Below, piece by piece: positions 25,172 to 34,000 of a DNA stretch of 64,000 bases. The translations under genes and the position numbers were made by a program. This stretch comes from JABMQF01 sp964563755 (GTDB lineage: Archaea; Nanobdellota; Nanobdellia; Woesearchaeales; UBA11576). The stretch lies in assembly GCA_964563755.1 (NCBI GenBank), contig CAZLYC010000001.1, positions 62,001 to 126,000 on the forward strand, written 5' to 3'. The notes beneath the pieces were generated by a model. It had not been told where the DNA came from and searched no databases. It saw only the letters and a list, made by a program, of their open reading frames with translations. Within the stretch, counting starts at the first letter, position 1. Each line of letters opens with the position of its first letter.

Positions 25172-25429
25172 TTAGACCTTGACACAGCATACTACGCTAG
25201 TATCAACATCCTTTGTGCCTGCAACGAAGCAAGGATCACCGAGCTGTTTCTCGTAAGGTTCATCACCGCATTCCTCTTGCGGGATACATGTTCCCTTGCA
25301 CTCATCTATGCCTTTTGTTGTCGTGCCCATCCTGCCAATGAAAATAACGGCAAGAATGACCAGAACAAGCAAAGCAAGGGCTGCTATAATTATGACATTC
25401 ATCGACATTCCTTGAGCTTTCTTTGACAT
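25172..25429 (-). CDS. small six-cysteine pilin-like protein
   Basis: 85 residues, first of the tandem set. SKKA-QGMSMNVIII and helix, then about 45 extracellular residues with six Cys (ending VCCVKV). GAGGTGA precedes the ATG, and the TATA box at 25481-25493 predicts a leader of about 30 nt, so this gene starts its own transcription unit. Confidence 0.8.
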   Translation of the reverse strand: MSKKAQGMSMNVIIIAALALLVLVILAVIFIGRMGTTTKGIDECKGTCIPQEECGDEPYEKQLGDPCFVAGTKDVDTSVVCCVKV

Positions 25430-25480
25430 GTAGTCACCTCTTGATTCATTATAAGGGTTATAAGGGGGTTTTTAGACTAT

Positions 25481-25493
25481 ACTATATATAAAG
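25481..25493 (-). promoter_or_regulatory. TATA box of the small-pilin unit
   Basis: CTTTATATATAGT on the minus strand is a strong archaeal TATA match. It lies in the only gap over 100 bp inside the pilin run; I see no gene in 25430-25571. Confidence 0.7.
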
Positions 25494-25571
25494 TTTTCTG
25501 TGGTTTGATGGGCTTGAATTTTTGTCGAATCTTTAGTCATGCATACGAACGAATTTTAAAAACAAACAGAA

Positions 25572-26417
25572 TCAGGAGTTCCCTGTACCTGAAGAAGGGT
25601 TCAATAGAGACTCTATGATTGATTTGCCATCAACAATAATATCATCAGGCATGTTTTCTGGATACTGATATTTAAAAAATTCAATCATCTTGTCAGCACC
25701 ATTATCTTCATTTACATTCACAAGACGTGCGGAAAGGAACCAGAAAAAACGACTTTTGGCAGTATTCTGGTTCACAGTTTTCACATCCTTCCATTCTGAA
25801 CCAGAGCTATATTCCCAGCTGTTCGTAATCCTGCTGAAGCGGTAATCATAACGTATGCCCTCCTTCAACACACCATAAATGAATGAATAATGCTCATCTT
25901 CTACCTGAGATGATTCGCATTTGCTTCCGGAATAACCTGACTTTGGAAAAAGAGCACTGAAAACACGCTTATCACGTTCAGCTGTCTTCAAAAGCTCATC
26001 ATAGTGCTTAATATCATCGGGGTACCCTTTAGATGCTTCCTTCTGCTCAGTAAGATATGCAATATAATTATCGAACGCAAGGCTTGCACATGAAAGAATC
26101 TGCGGCTCATCCTTCTTTACCTCATCCTGCGTGAAAGCTGAAATCCCTGTTTTAGGATAAGCGCAAGTAAGATAGTCCTTGAATACATTTATAGCGTAAG
26201 CAGGCTCTGATGAAGGCGATTCCTTTGGCGCAAAAGCTTTCATCTTGGCGATGAAATCAGGCATTCTAGCATTTTGTATGCAGTATTTATCAGTAATAAG
26301 AGACGACACAGTCTCATCTGCCTTGAAACCCCATTTTGAGAAAAGAAGGGCGCCCAGTACAACTACTGCCAAACCAATAAGTATCACAACAACTGTCTCT
26401 ACAGCAAGACGTGCCAT
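25572..26417 (-). CDS. membrane-anchored extracellular protein of the pilin cluster
   Basis: 281 residues: N-terminal hydrophobic helix (about 5-28) starting almost at the first residue, then an extracellular domain with several Cys. Unlike its neighbours it has no K/R-K/R-G/A motif before the helix (MARLAVETVVV), so processing is uncertain. It starts 2 nt after a 51-residue gene. Family not recognised. Confidence 0.75.
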   Translation of the reverse strand: MARLAVETVVVILIGLAVVVLGALLFSKWGFKADETVSSLITDKYCIQNARMPDFIAKMKAFAPKESPSSEPAYAINVFKDYLTCAYPKTGISAFTQDEVKKDEPQILSCASLAFDNYIAYLTEQKEASKGYPDDIKHYDELLKTAERDKRVFSALFPKSGYSGSKCESSQVEDEHYSFIYGVLKEGIRYDYRFSRITNSWEYSSGSEWKDVKTVNQNTAKSRFFWFLSARLVNVNEDNGADKMIEFFKYQYPENMPDDIIVDGKSIIESLLNPSSGTGNS

Positions 26418-26419
26418 AC

Positions 26420-26575
26420 TCAGGGCCTCATGCTGAATATATTCGAGACCAGCCCACCCTGTTGGCTAGCCTGACGACTGATTATCAGCAGGATTATCAA
26501 AAGCAGTATGACAAAAAGAATCGCTCCTATGACGAACCAGTTAGCGTCACCTTTTTTTGAAAAATATCTTACCAT
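26420..26575 (-). CDS. 51-residue pilin-like membrane peptide
   Basis: ATG at 26573-26575, stop at 26420-26422. Translation gives a basic start with SKKG-DANWFVIGA and a strong hydrophobic helix, then about 17 polar residues. It has the same KKG-helix arrangement as its neighbours, is packed between two genes, and is too small for most gene finders. It could be a minor subunit consisting of little more than the pilin helix. Confidence 0.72.
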   Translation of the reverse strand: MVRYFSKKGDANWFVIGAILFVILLLIILLIISRQASQQGGLVSNIFSMRP

Positions 26576-26617
26576 GCAGCATCACAACCCTGCCAAGTTT
26601 ATAAATTTTTATATCAT

Positions 26618-27529
26618 TTACCTGAAGTTATTATCAAGCATACTTACCGGAAGAGAATCGCACTCAAGCGCATCAAGAATAAGAGGAGAATACTCTACAG
26701 TCATCAGATTTGCCTGCCATTCGCCGCTAACAGTAGAACCTGCCCCTACTGTCGCGCCTACTGCCCCTGCAACCACCGCAGTTATACCTGCTATAACAAA
26801 AGGAGTCGCTGTCCCTCCAGTAACTACCGAAAGCGCAAGACCTGGAATCGCTAAAACAACCGTAACCGATACTCCTATAACTGCACCTTTTATGCCATTC
26901 CAAAACTTTGTCCAAAACAGCTCTTTCTGGATAGCAAAAACAACCGCGTACCTTTTTGTGCCTGTGAAATAATGGTTGTCATACTCCAAAAGCTTGCCTG
27001 CAAGCATAAGCTCTGCTCCGCTCGAACCAGAGATATAATCATAATATGTAGGAGAATGGCCTTCTGTGTCTTTTATAGGCGCTCTTTCTGTGACAAGAAA
27101 AGAAAGAAACTTATCCACCTTGACTGATTTATCCTCGAACTGGAAAACAGAGCATATCGCGCAGAACTTCATCGATTCCGGCTTGAAAAGAAGAAGCTTG
27201 CCCTCTCCATAATTGTTCCAGCACTTTGCCATGAGGTCCGCTATCTCCCTTTTTGTAGTCAGCGGTGAGCTCTTCTCTATCGTAACGAACTCAGTTGGAC
27301 AGTCTATATCTCCCTCATTGGCATTTCCGTCAGTTCCAGGTATCTTAGGTATGCTGTTCAGCTTCGCATAAGCAGATATTGATGATTTGCACCTCATGCT
27401 GTGCGCGCTCTCTTCCATACCTACACGTATTTTAGTAAAGAGAAATATTATGATAATTAAAATGACGACAGATACAACTACTGCGAACATAAGGGTGAAT
27501 TCACTTATCGCTTTTTTTGAATAAACCAT
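26618..27529 (-). CDS. pilin-like protein with second hydrophobic region
   Basis: 303 residues. SKKA-ISEFTLMF is a class III-like signal with Glu at +3, then a helix. The extracellular domain is followed by a long Gly/Ala/Val-rich hydrophobic stretch (about 205-265) that could cross the membrane twice or form a glycine-zipper-like hairpin. It is similar in the middle part to the 27543 protein (both have an M-x-x-CW and later CxxC near the same place), so they are probably paralogues. Confidence 0.75.
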   Translation of the reverse strand: MVYSKKAISEFTLMFAVVVSVVILIIIIFLFTKIRVGMEESAHSMRCKSSISAYAKLNSIPKIPGTDGNANEGDIDCPTEFVTIEKSSPLTTKREIADLMAKCWNNYGEGKLLLFKPESMKFCAICSVFQFEDKSVKVDKFLSFLVTERAPIKDTEGHSPTYYDYISGSSGAELMLAGKLLEYDNHYFTGTKRYAVVFAIQKELFWTKFWNGIKGAVIGVSVTVVLAIPGLALSVVTGGTATPFVIAGITAVVAGAVGATVGAGSTVSGEWQANLMTVEYSPLILDALECDSLPVSMLDNNFR

Positions 27530-27542
27530 TCTTATACCTTTT

Positions 27543-28316
27543 TTAATTCAAAAGCATAGTACAAACAGGTTCATCTCCTGAACTGGAACTCAAGACAGAG
27601 ACATCTCTGAAATACACAAAAGAATTTCCTACTTTGCTTGTTGCAGTTGTTTCTATATAGTCCCTGAAAAAAACAATATGATTGTTATCTAGGACGTACT
27701 CTTTAGTTTTTGAATGATCCAATACTTCATCTGTTGAAAGAGAACGTCCGAGCATAATCTCTAACAAAGGCTTTCCTTCTGGTTTAATCGGAGATGTCGC
27801 AAACCACTTGTAAACATCCTGCAATTTATAACCCTCTTTTTTTGCAGTCTTGATGAAATCATCACTGAATTTTATTGTTGAACACACAAGACATGCCTTT
27901 TGACTTCCAAAAGTGCCCAGAAAACCCTCCTGCACATTCTGAAATATCTTTAACTTGCCAGAACCTGTCAACGACCAGCAACGCATCATCTCGTCAGCTA
28001 TCTTCTGCTTCACAAGGTCATCGTCAATCCTGCCGAAAAGACCCCGCCTGACCTCCTTAGGTCCTATGATTACCTCTTTAGCTTCGCAATTCAGATTCTG
28101 CTTGAAGTCTAAAACATTGACTGATTTTCTTTTCAGAGTCTCTGTTGAATGCGCTGAGAGAAAACTTAGACGGCAGGCCTCATCCTTGTTTGCTGTGTTG
28201 CTATGCCGTATTATGTTTGTAGATATTATTACAAGCACTATTCCTACTATGACTATGCCTATCAATGCGATAAGTATGTTGAAATCTCCACGTCTTGAAC
28301 TACTGAGAGCTGACAA
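27543..28316 (-). CDS. pilin-like membrane protein
   Basis: 257 residues from a TTG at 28316 right after the preceding stop codon. SRRG-DFNILIALIG and hydrophobic helix, then an extracellular domain sharing the M-x-R-C-W and C-L-V-C landmarks with the 26618 protein. No known family. Confidence 0.72.
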   Translation of the reverse strand: MSALSSSRRGDFNILIALIGIVIVGIVLVIISTNIIRHSNTANKDEACRLSFLSAHSTETLKRKSVNVLDFKQNLNCEAKEVIIGPKEVRRGLFGRIDDDLVKQKIADEMMRCWSLTGSGKLKIFQNVQEGFLGTFGSQKACLVCSTIKFSDDFIKTAKKEGYKLQDVYKWFATSPIKPEGKPLLEIMLGRSLSTDEVLDHSKTKEYVLDNNHIVFFRDYIETTATSKVGNSFVYFRDVSVLSSSSGDEPVCTMLLN

Positions 28317-28454
28317 TCATCCGCCTCCTAGAACACCCATTATTCCCTTTTTCCAGATTATGAAACCGAATATGATGAGAATCACAACAAGAACAAGTGA
28401 TATCAAAATCTTCATTCCTTCAGACATCTGCGCCTTCCTTGAAACAAACATCAT
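28317..28454 (-). CDS. 45-residue pilin-like membrane peptide
   Basis: ATG at 28452-28454 (or the next codon), stop at 28317-28319. The product is MMFVSRKA-QMSEGMKIL, a hydrophobic helix, then about eleven residues ending in glycines. The QMSEG after RKA fits the class III Q-x-S-E rule well. GGTGG lies a few bases upstream. It is the second very short gene of the run and is co-directional and contiguous with its neighbours. Confidence 0.75.
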   Translation of the reverse strand: MMFVSRKAQMSEGMKILISLVLVVILIIFGFIIWKKGIMGVLGGG

Positions 28455-28463
28455 CAAACCACC

Positions 28464-28976
28464 TCATTCACAGATAAATATTCTCAGAGTCAACAAGCCT
28501 CTGCTTGTCGGCAGGAAAAAAGACTCTGACGCACCTGGAGAAGGCTTGTCTGCAAGGCAGCCGTTCTTAAGGTACAGTATCATCTCATCAAGCTGTTTTG
28601 TCGTGCCAGCAGTGAAATAATACTTAACTTTCCAAGTGTTAAGAGTGTTGTTAAGTATGTAATCTATGGTCGATGTGACATATTCACAGGACTTCCTGCC
28701 ATCATCACAGGTTATAGTCCCACCATCTTCAGGCCACTCCGCGCAGTCTATAAGCAAATCCTTTATCGCTGTGCCCCTGCAGTTTTCTGTTGTCGAAGAC
28801 ATTATCGCTATCCCGACATTAGATGCCAGCTGTGTCCTAGTAAATGACTGCCTGACCTCTGTGGGCTTCTTCAGAACGACAAACTTCAATGCGAACAAGA
28901 CTCCTATGATGAGCAGTATAACCACTATCATAAGCCCCATGATCTCCATTTGTGACTTCTTTCTAGCTCTTCTCAT
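28464..28976 (-). CDS. pilin-like protein (SQMEIMGL type)
   Basis: About 170 residues from the ATG at 28976; a GTG at 28985 is possible. RKKS-QMEIMGLMIV and a hydrophobic helix, then an extracellular domain with Cys in the middle and near the end. I recognise the KxQMEIMGL start as recurring in DPANN archaeal proteins, from memory only. Probably an exported pilin-like subunit. Confidence 0.78.
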   Translation of the reverse strand: MRRARKKSQMEIMGLMIVVILLIIGVLFALKFVVLKKPTEVRQSFTRTQLASNVGIAIMSSTTENCRGTAIKDLLIDCAEWPEDGGTITCDDGRKSCEYVTSTIDYILNNTLNTWKVKYYFTAGTTKQLDEMILYLKNGCLADKPSPGASESFFLPTSRGLLTLRIFICE

Positions 28977-28986
28977 GATTAACACA

Positions 28987-29481
28987 TCAGTTGTAATTTA
29001 TTATCTGCAAAACTCCGAAATAATACTTGTCGGAAGTCGCATTGTAAAGCATTATAGGTATGTTACTTACAGGAGCAGACGTGAATGTCGCCTTGGGATT
29101 ATTGTAAAGAGTCCACTCGCCTCCTGGCGGATAAAGCTTGGTCAACTTTATGGTTGTGGTGCCGAACTCGTTTGAATATATGTTAAGACCCTCTGCAGAA
29201 GTCGCTACTTTCGACAGTCCTATCAGCTTGTATATGTCGAAACAGCTCGGCTTTATCACATTCGATTCTGTGCACTGAACCTCTGGCAAGAATGATATGA
29301 CCTGAGCCACCTCGACTGAGCGGAGTTCGTAAGCTTGAGCTATATCCTGCTTCACAGTAGCGCGCTGCATATTCATATAGAAAATCGCACCTACAACCAG
29401 CAAGATGAAGAATATGAACATGATTGCGATTGTCTCGCCCATCTTCACCTGCGCCTTCCTGCCTATTTTCTTGTGTTCCAT
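28987..29481 (-). CDS. pilin-like membrane protein
   Basis: 164 residues from the ATG at 29481, which lies just after the preceding stop; the longer frame to 29544 would overlap. GRKA-QVKMGETIAIMF has Glu near +6, then a hydrophobic helix. The extracellular domain has two Cys. Function unknown beyond the shared architecture. Confidence 0.75.
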   Translation of the reverse strand: MEHKKIGRKAQVKMGETIAIMFIFFILLVVGAIFYMNMQRATVKQDIAQAYELRSVEVAQVISFLPEVQCTESNVIKPSCFDIYKLIGLSKVATSAEGLNIYSNEFGTTTIKLTKLYPPGGEWTLYNNPKATFTSAPVSNIPIMLYNATSDKYYFGVLQIINYN

Positions 29482-29494
29482 TTTCAGTCCATAA

Positions 29495-30535
29495 TCAGTA
29501 AATAAGAGGACATGACTGCAACTGCAGCCGTGTATTCGTCTCAAACAGATTCGACCTTGACGTCCCTATCGCCCCATAGCTCGGAGGATACGATTTGACT
29601 GCATCTACAATCGCCTTCAGGTCGCCATTATTCCCGTAATAACCCTCGCAACTGGTACCTGAATATATCGGAGCAATCATGTTCAGCTTCTCTGCATAAA
29701 CCTTTGTGACCATGCCCAGCCTAGTGTAAGCGCGTTTCATCAGGCACGCATACTCCTCTGGTTTATCCATGAAAACCGCACCGTATAATGGCTCAGGCTC
29801 AGTATATGTGTGCCTTGGACCTGACGTTGTGAAACTCTCGGAATCAGAAACCGACCTTACAAGGAACTGCAACTCTCCTCTCTCAGTATCTATGCTAAGA
29901 CCAGAAACCTCCACATTATCAAACCCTACAGGGATGTTAAACATAGTACCTGAATTCACGAAGATGAAACGAACATACTTGTCGCCTTCGTTCCTGACGC
30001 TTCCCGGATAGTCCTGCGTCGCCACAAGCTCCTTATTCATCTTCACAGGAAGAATAGAGAAAAGCTCATTTGCAGCACGGTCATTCGCATTGCCGACAAT
30101 CACGTAGCGGACATTTGGCGTAGTCATATAAAGAAAACTTGTCACCTTAAATGGGACGTTCCAGTCAAGAGTCCATGTTATGAGCTTAGTGCCTTCAAGA
30201 TTCTCCTGAGCAAATACAACCCTGTTACCAAGACGCTGGCTTGCTGGACCTATATAGTAGTCATTGCAAGTGAATCTTATTGCCAATTCTGGCGTCGGTA
30301 TCTCCTGCACAGTCCCTGAAGAGACCTTAGCGCCTACAAGTATGGTATTTATCTGCTGCGACACCTTGCCAGCGAACTTTGCTTCAGAAGAGGTCTTCTG
30401 CTTCATAACGATGTACGTGAAGAATGCAAGGATTATGGCTCCGACTATCAGGATGAAAATCCAGTTGAGCTGCGTCTCAGCCTGGGCTTTCCTGCTCGCT
30501 TTTCTTCCTGGAAACCGGAGCTGTTTCATTGCCAT
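29495..30535 (-). CDS. pilin-like protein (QAETQLNWIF type)
   Basis: 346 residues from the ATG at 30535. SRKA-QAETQLNWIFILI is a clear class III-type signal and helix, which I recall as recurrent in DPANN genomes. The large extracellular domain is beta-rich with few Cys. Being the second-longest simple member of the run it may be a main structural or tip component, but that is speculation. Confidence 0.78.
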   Translation of the reverse strand: MAMKQLRFPGRKASRKAQAETQLNWIFILIVGAIILAFFTYIVMKQKTSSEAKFAGKVSQQINTILVGAKVSSGTVQEIPTPELAIRFTCNDYYIGPASQRLGNRVVFAQENLEGTKLITWTLDWNVPFKVTSFLYMTTPNVRYVIVGNANDRAANELFSILPVKMNKELVATQDYPGSVRNEGDKYVRFIFVNSGTMFNIPVGFDNVEVSGLSIDTERGELQFLVRSVSDSESFTTSGPRHTYTEPEPLYGAVFMDKPEEYACLMKRAYTRLGMVTKVYAEKLNMIAPIYSGTSCEGYYGNNGDLKAIVDAVKSYPPSYGAIGTSRSNLFETNTRLQLQSCPLIY

Positions 30536-30538
30536 CAA

Positions 30539-31057
30539 TCACTCATACTTTGAGACCTCTACCTTATCACCAAGGCCTGTAAGCTGCAGCTTGATCTTCG
30601 AGTTAACCACCTCGAAACACATGAAGGGATAATTATCCTTAATCACAATATCCCCCACATCAAAACTGACGCTACCATCTGGAATCAAGTAGACATTGCC
30701 GCCTGCGCGATTACTCCATCCAGAGCACACCAAGGGCTCGAAATACTGTTCCTGCTGCGGAAGCTTCCTGCATACAGCAGAACTTTGTGCATTCCCTGAC
30801 TGCTCCTTATCTACAAAGCAAATCATAGTGTATGCTCCAGAAATATCTATATCAGGACGTTTTATCGAACCATAATCAGAAGCTATCGACTTAACTGAGT
30901 TCTCAAGGCTGGTCTTCAGAGTTATGTACTCGACCTGCTCCCCTTTCTTGGTAAAACCCTTTATCGCAGAGTAGCCATAAGCGACTATCAAACCTATGAC
31001 AACAATCGCAGTTATGTAGATGAAAATCTGTTCCGCACTCTGTGCCTTCTTATTCAT
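30539..31057 (-). CDS. pilin-like protein (QSAEQIFIY type)
   Basis: 172 residues from the ATG at 31057, which has GAGGTGG 5-6 nt upstream; the GTG at 31066 lacks room for it. NKKA-QSAEQIFIYI matches the Q-x-x-E class III pattern. The extracellular part has Cys pairs. It is the first gene of the 19-gene pilin-like run and follows the 1439-residue anchored protein by 10 nt. Confidence 0.8.
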   Translation of the reverse strand: MNKKAQSAEQIFIYITAIVVIGLIVAYGYSAIKGFTKKGEQVEYITLKTSLENSVKSIASDYGSIKRPDIDISGAYTMICFVDKEQSGNAQSSAVCRKLPQQEQYFEPLVCSGWSNRAGGNVYLIPDGSVSFDVGDIVIKDNYPFMCFEVVNSKIKLQLTGLGDKVEVSKYE

Positions 31058-31067
31058 ACATTCCACC

Positions 31068-34000
31068 TCATCGCTTTATGTTAAGATTGAAAAATACCTC
31101 AGAGACATCCTTCTTCTCCAGAACACCCTGCTTCTCAAGGTCGAACAGGAGCTCTGAGACATCTGACTTGGATATCTTGCCTGCCTTGAGCAAATATGAG
31201 ATTATGACCTCGAAAACATTCTTGTCCAGACGCTTGCCCTTGGACATCTGCTCAACCACCTTGAACAGCTCTTTCTTTGATTTGACTTCTGAAAGGGCGT
31301 CCATCTCCTCCAATGCCTGCTCCTTGCCTTTCTTTGAAGTTATCTCGCTTAACTCATCTATGATATCCTGCCGCTTCTTCTTCGACATATCAGAAAATGC
31401 CTCTATATCCTTGCCTTCTGATATCTTAGACAATTCTGGGAAAGACTCCTTCTTTTCTGCACCTTTTTCCTCTTCTTTTACAAAAGTCTCGACCTTCTTC
31501 TTAGAATCAAGGAAACTTTCAAGCTCTTCGATATCTGATTTCTTGAACGCTTCCTCTACCTCTTTCTTCTTATCCTTATCCTGTCCATCAACGACTTTCT
31601 TGGCTATTGATGCCAGTTTTGAGACCTCATCTTCATCTAATGGAACATTCTTCTTCTGGGTTATAGATGTGAGTTTCCCGAAATAATCTGCCTCCTTCTT
31701 TGACATGCCTGCCATCTTGTCAAAATAGTCCTCACCAGCGACCTTTGAGAGTTTTGATACGTAGTCATCAGCTGCCTGTTTCTTCTGTACAGCGGGCTTC
31801 GTGACACTTACAGTCCTAACCTGGACAGGCTTTCTTGCAATATCTTCCATCACCTTGCTAGGCTTCTTTTCAATTGGCTTTCTTGCGCCGAAGACACTAA
31901 GGAGTTTTTCTCTCTCTGTAGCACGTTTCTGCAACTCCTGATTAAAGCGCTGCCTTGCAATATCCGCAGATGGATGCTTATGAATGTGCAATGGTGCTGC
32001 GTGGTGAACTCCACCTACCTGTTGCTGCGCCAAAGGTCTTGCACTAGGTCTCGCCTGTGCTTGTGCCTGAGGCATTTGCCTTGGAGGCGGCGAAATCAAC
32101 GGAATATAGTATTTCTTGTAGATTATGTATCCGACACTGCCTGTACTTGAAAGCAGGCCAAGAATCATCAAAATTATCGGTAATATCCCTCCTGAAGGTT
32201 TGGAGTCGGAATCACAGGGATCTGTCCCTGCATCAATCTCTGCCTTGTCCTCATAGCCATCATTATCTGTATCTGCTGATGAAGGGTCAAGATAATTCAT
32301 GCACATACCTTCATCATAGTTGCACTCAAACATGTTCTTGAGACCGTCACCATCCTGGTCCTTGTTTGCATCATAGGGGTCAGAAGAATCAAGACCATAC
32401 ATTTTCTCACATGAGTCAGGCATTCCGTCGCCATCGTCATCTACTGCCTCTGATGGCTGCTCTCTTGGCAATACTAGCTCATCTTTAGCCAGAGGATTCG
32501 TATCCCTTCTGTATTCCTCGATATTTGGAACTTCATCGCCATCCGGATTAGCCTCGGGCCCACAGACATCAGTCTCATTGCATACCGTACCATTAAAATA
32601 AAGCGACTGCCATTCATTGTCAATCCTATTGCAGTCCTCATCATATGTGCAATTCTGGGAACAAGCCCCACTGGTTATGTTGATATTGTAATCGTCACAA
32701 TCATGACCTATTTTGCATCCAAGGCCATAACCATCACCATCATGGTCATACAAGCAATCAGTAGTTTCTGTACAAATCAGATTTATGTCAGAATTAGTAT
32801 CATTACATTCTCCTCTGCCATTCTCACATCCCCAACCATAACCATCACCATCATTATCAGAAATGCAACCATTAGGACAGTCGACATAAAGGAAAGGATG
32901 CATACCATTGCAGTCTATGCCTAAATTACATCCTAAGCCGTAACCATCCTGATCCTCGTCGAAGATACATCCATTATCGCAACCAACTGATGTTGATGGG
33001 TTTCGACCACTGCAGTCCTGACCATCTAAACAGTTCATGCCGTAATTGTCACCATCAGTGTCCTGTATGCACATGTTTTCGCATCCAGTCATCTGAAGAT
33101 AATTCTCGCCATTGCAATCGAAAATTGGGCAGCCAAGGCCATAGCTATCTCCATCATTATCATCTACACAGCCGTTAGGACAATTTGTCTGGAGAGTCGA
33201 GTCATCTCCTTTGCAGTCCGGCCCATTATTGCAGCCCAGACCATAACCATCACCATCATTATCAGAAATGCAACCATTAGGGCATTTTGTAGTCAGCTCT
33301 GCATCTTTGTCATTGCAGTCATTACCTGAAATGCAGCCGGTTCCATAACCGTCACCATCACCATCCTGGACACAGCCGTTGGCACAGCCAACAGTTTCAG
33401 AAGCATTCACATCGTTGCAGTCATTACCCATAAGACAGCCTTGACCATAACCATCACCGTCGTTATCTACCCCGCCAATGCATGCAGTCCCTTCTGCTAT
33501 GCTCTCCTGCAGCTCAGAAGTATTGAGAGTGACTATCTGTGAACCTGAATTAAGATTGCCTGCCTTATCCTTTATCGCCCAGCAGATTATCGTTGTCTTG
33601 AAAAGCGGGACAGTGACTGAAGGGTCAATGAAGTACTGCGTGCTATTGCAAGGCTGAACATAGGACGCGCCATAGAAAGAACCTATCGAATTACAGCCGC
33701 TTGAGTTATCCAGACAATTTATCGTCGCAGAATCGCCGGTCTCAGATTTAGTGACTGTGACTACTGGCGGAACCTTGTCACAACTGACTCCTGTAGCATC
33801 ATAGGCTATCTGATTAGATATTCCCACAGGACCTTCATTACCTGCTCCATCGACTGCATTGACATTGAAAACATAATTAGAGCCAGCAGCCATGACTATC
33901 GGCGTGCCGTTATTAGTCTTCGAGACAGAAACGAATTCATCTGCAGTAGTCCCATTCGCTACTACCTTGCCTCCTGTGCCTACAGCCCACTTATATGCTG

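Noticed and set aside
32660..33482. Diversity-generating retroelement target (repetitive surface gene)
   Set aside because: There is no reverse transcriptase gene or template repeat in the window; the repeats are explained by an EF-hand/TSP3-like protein motif.
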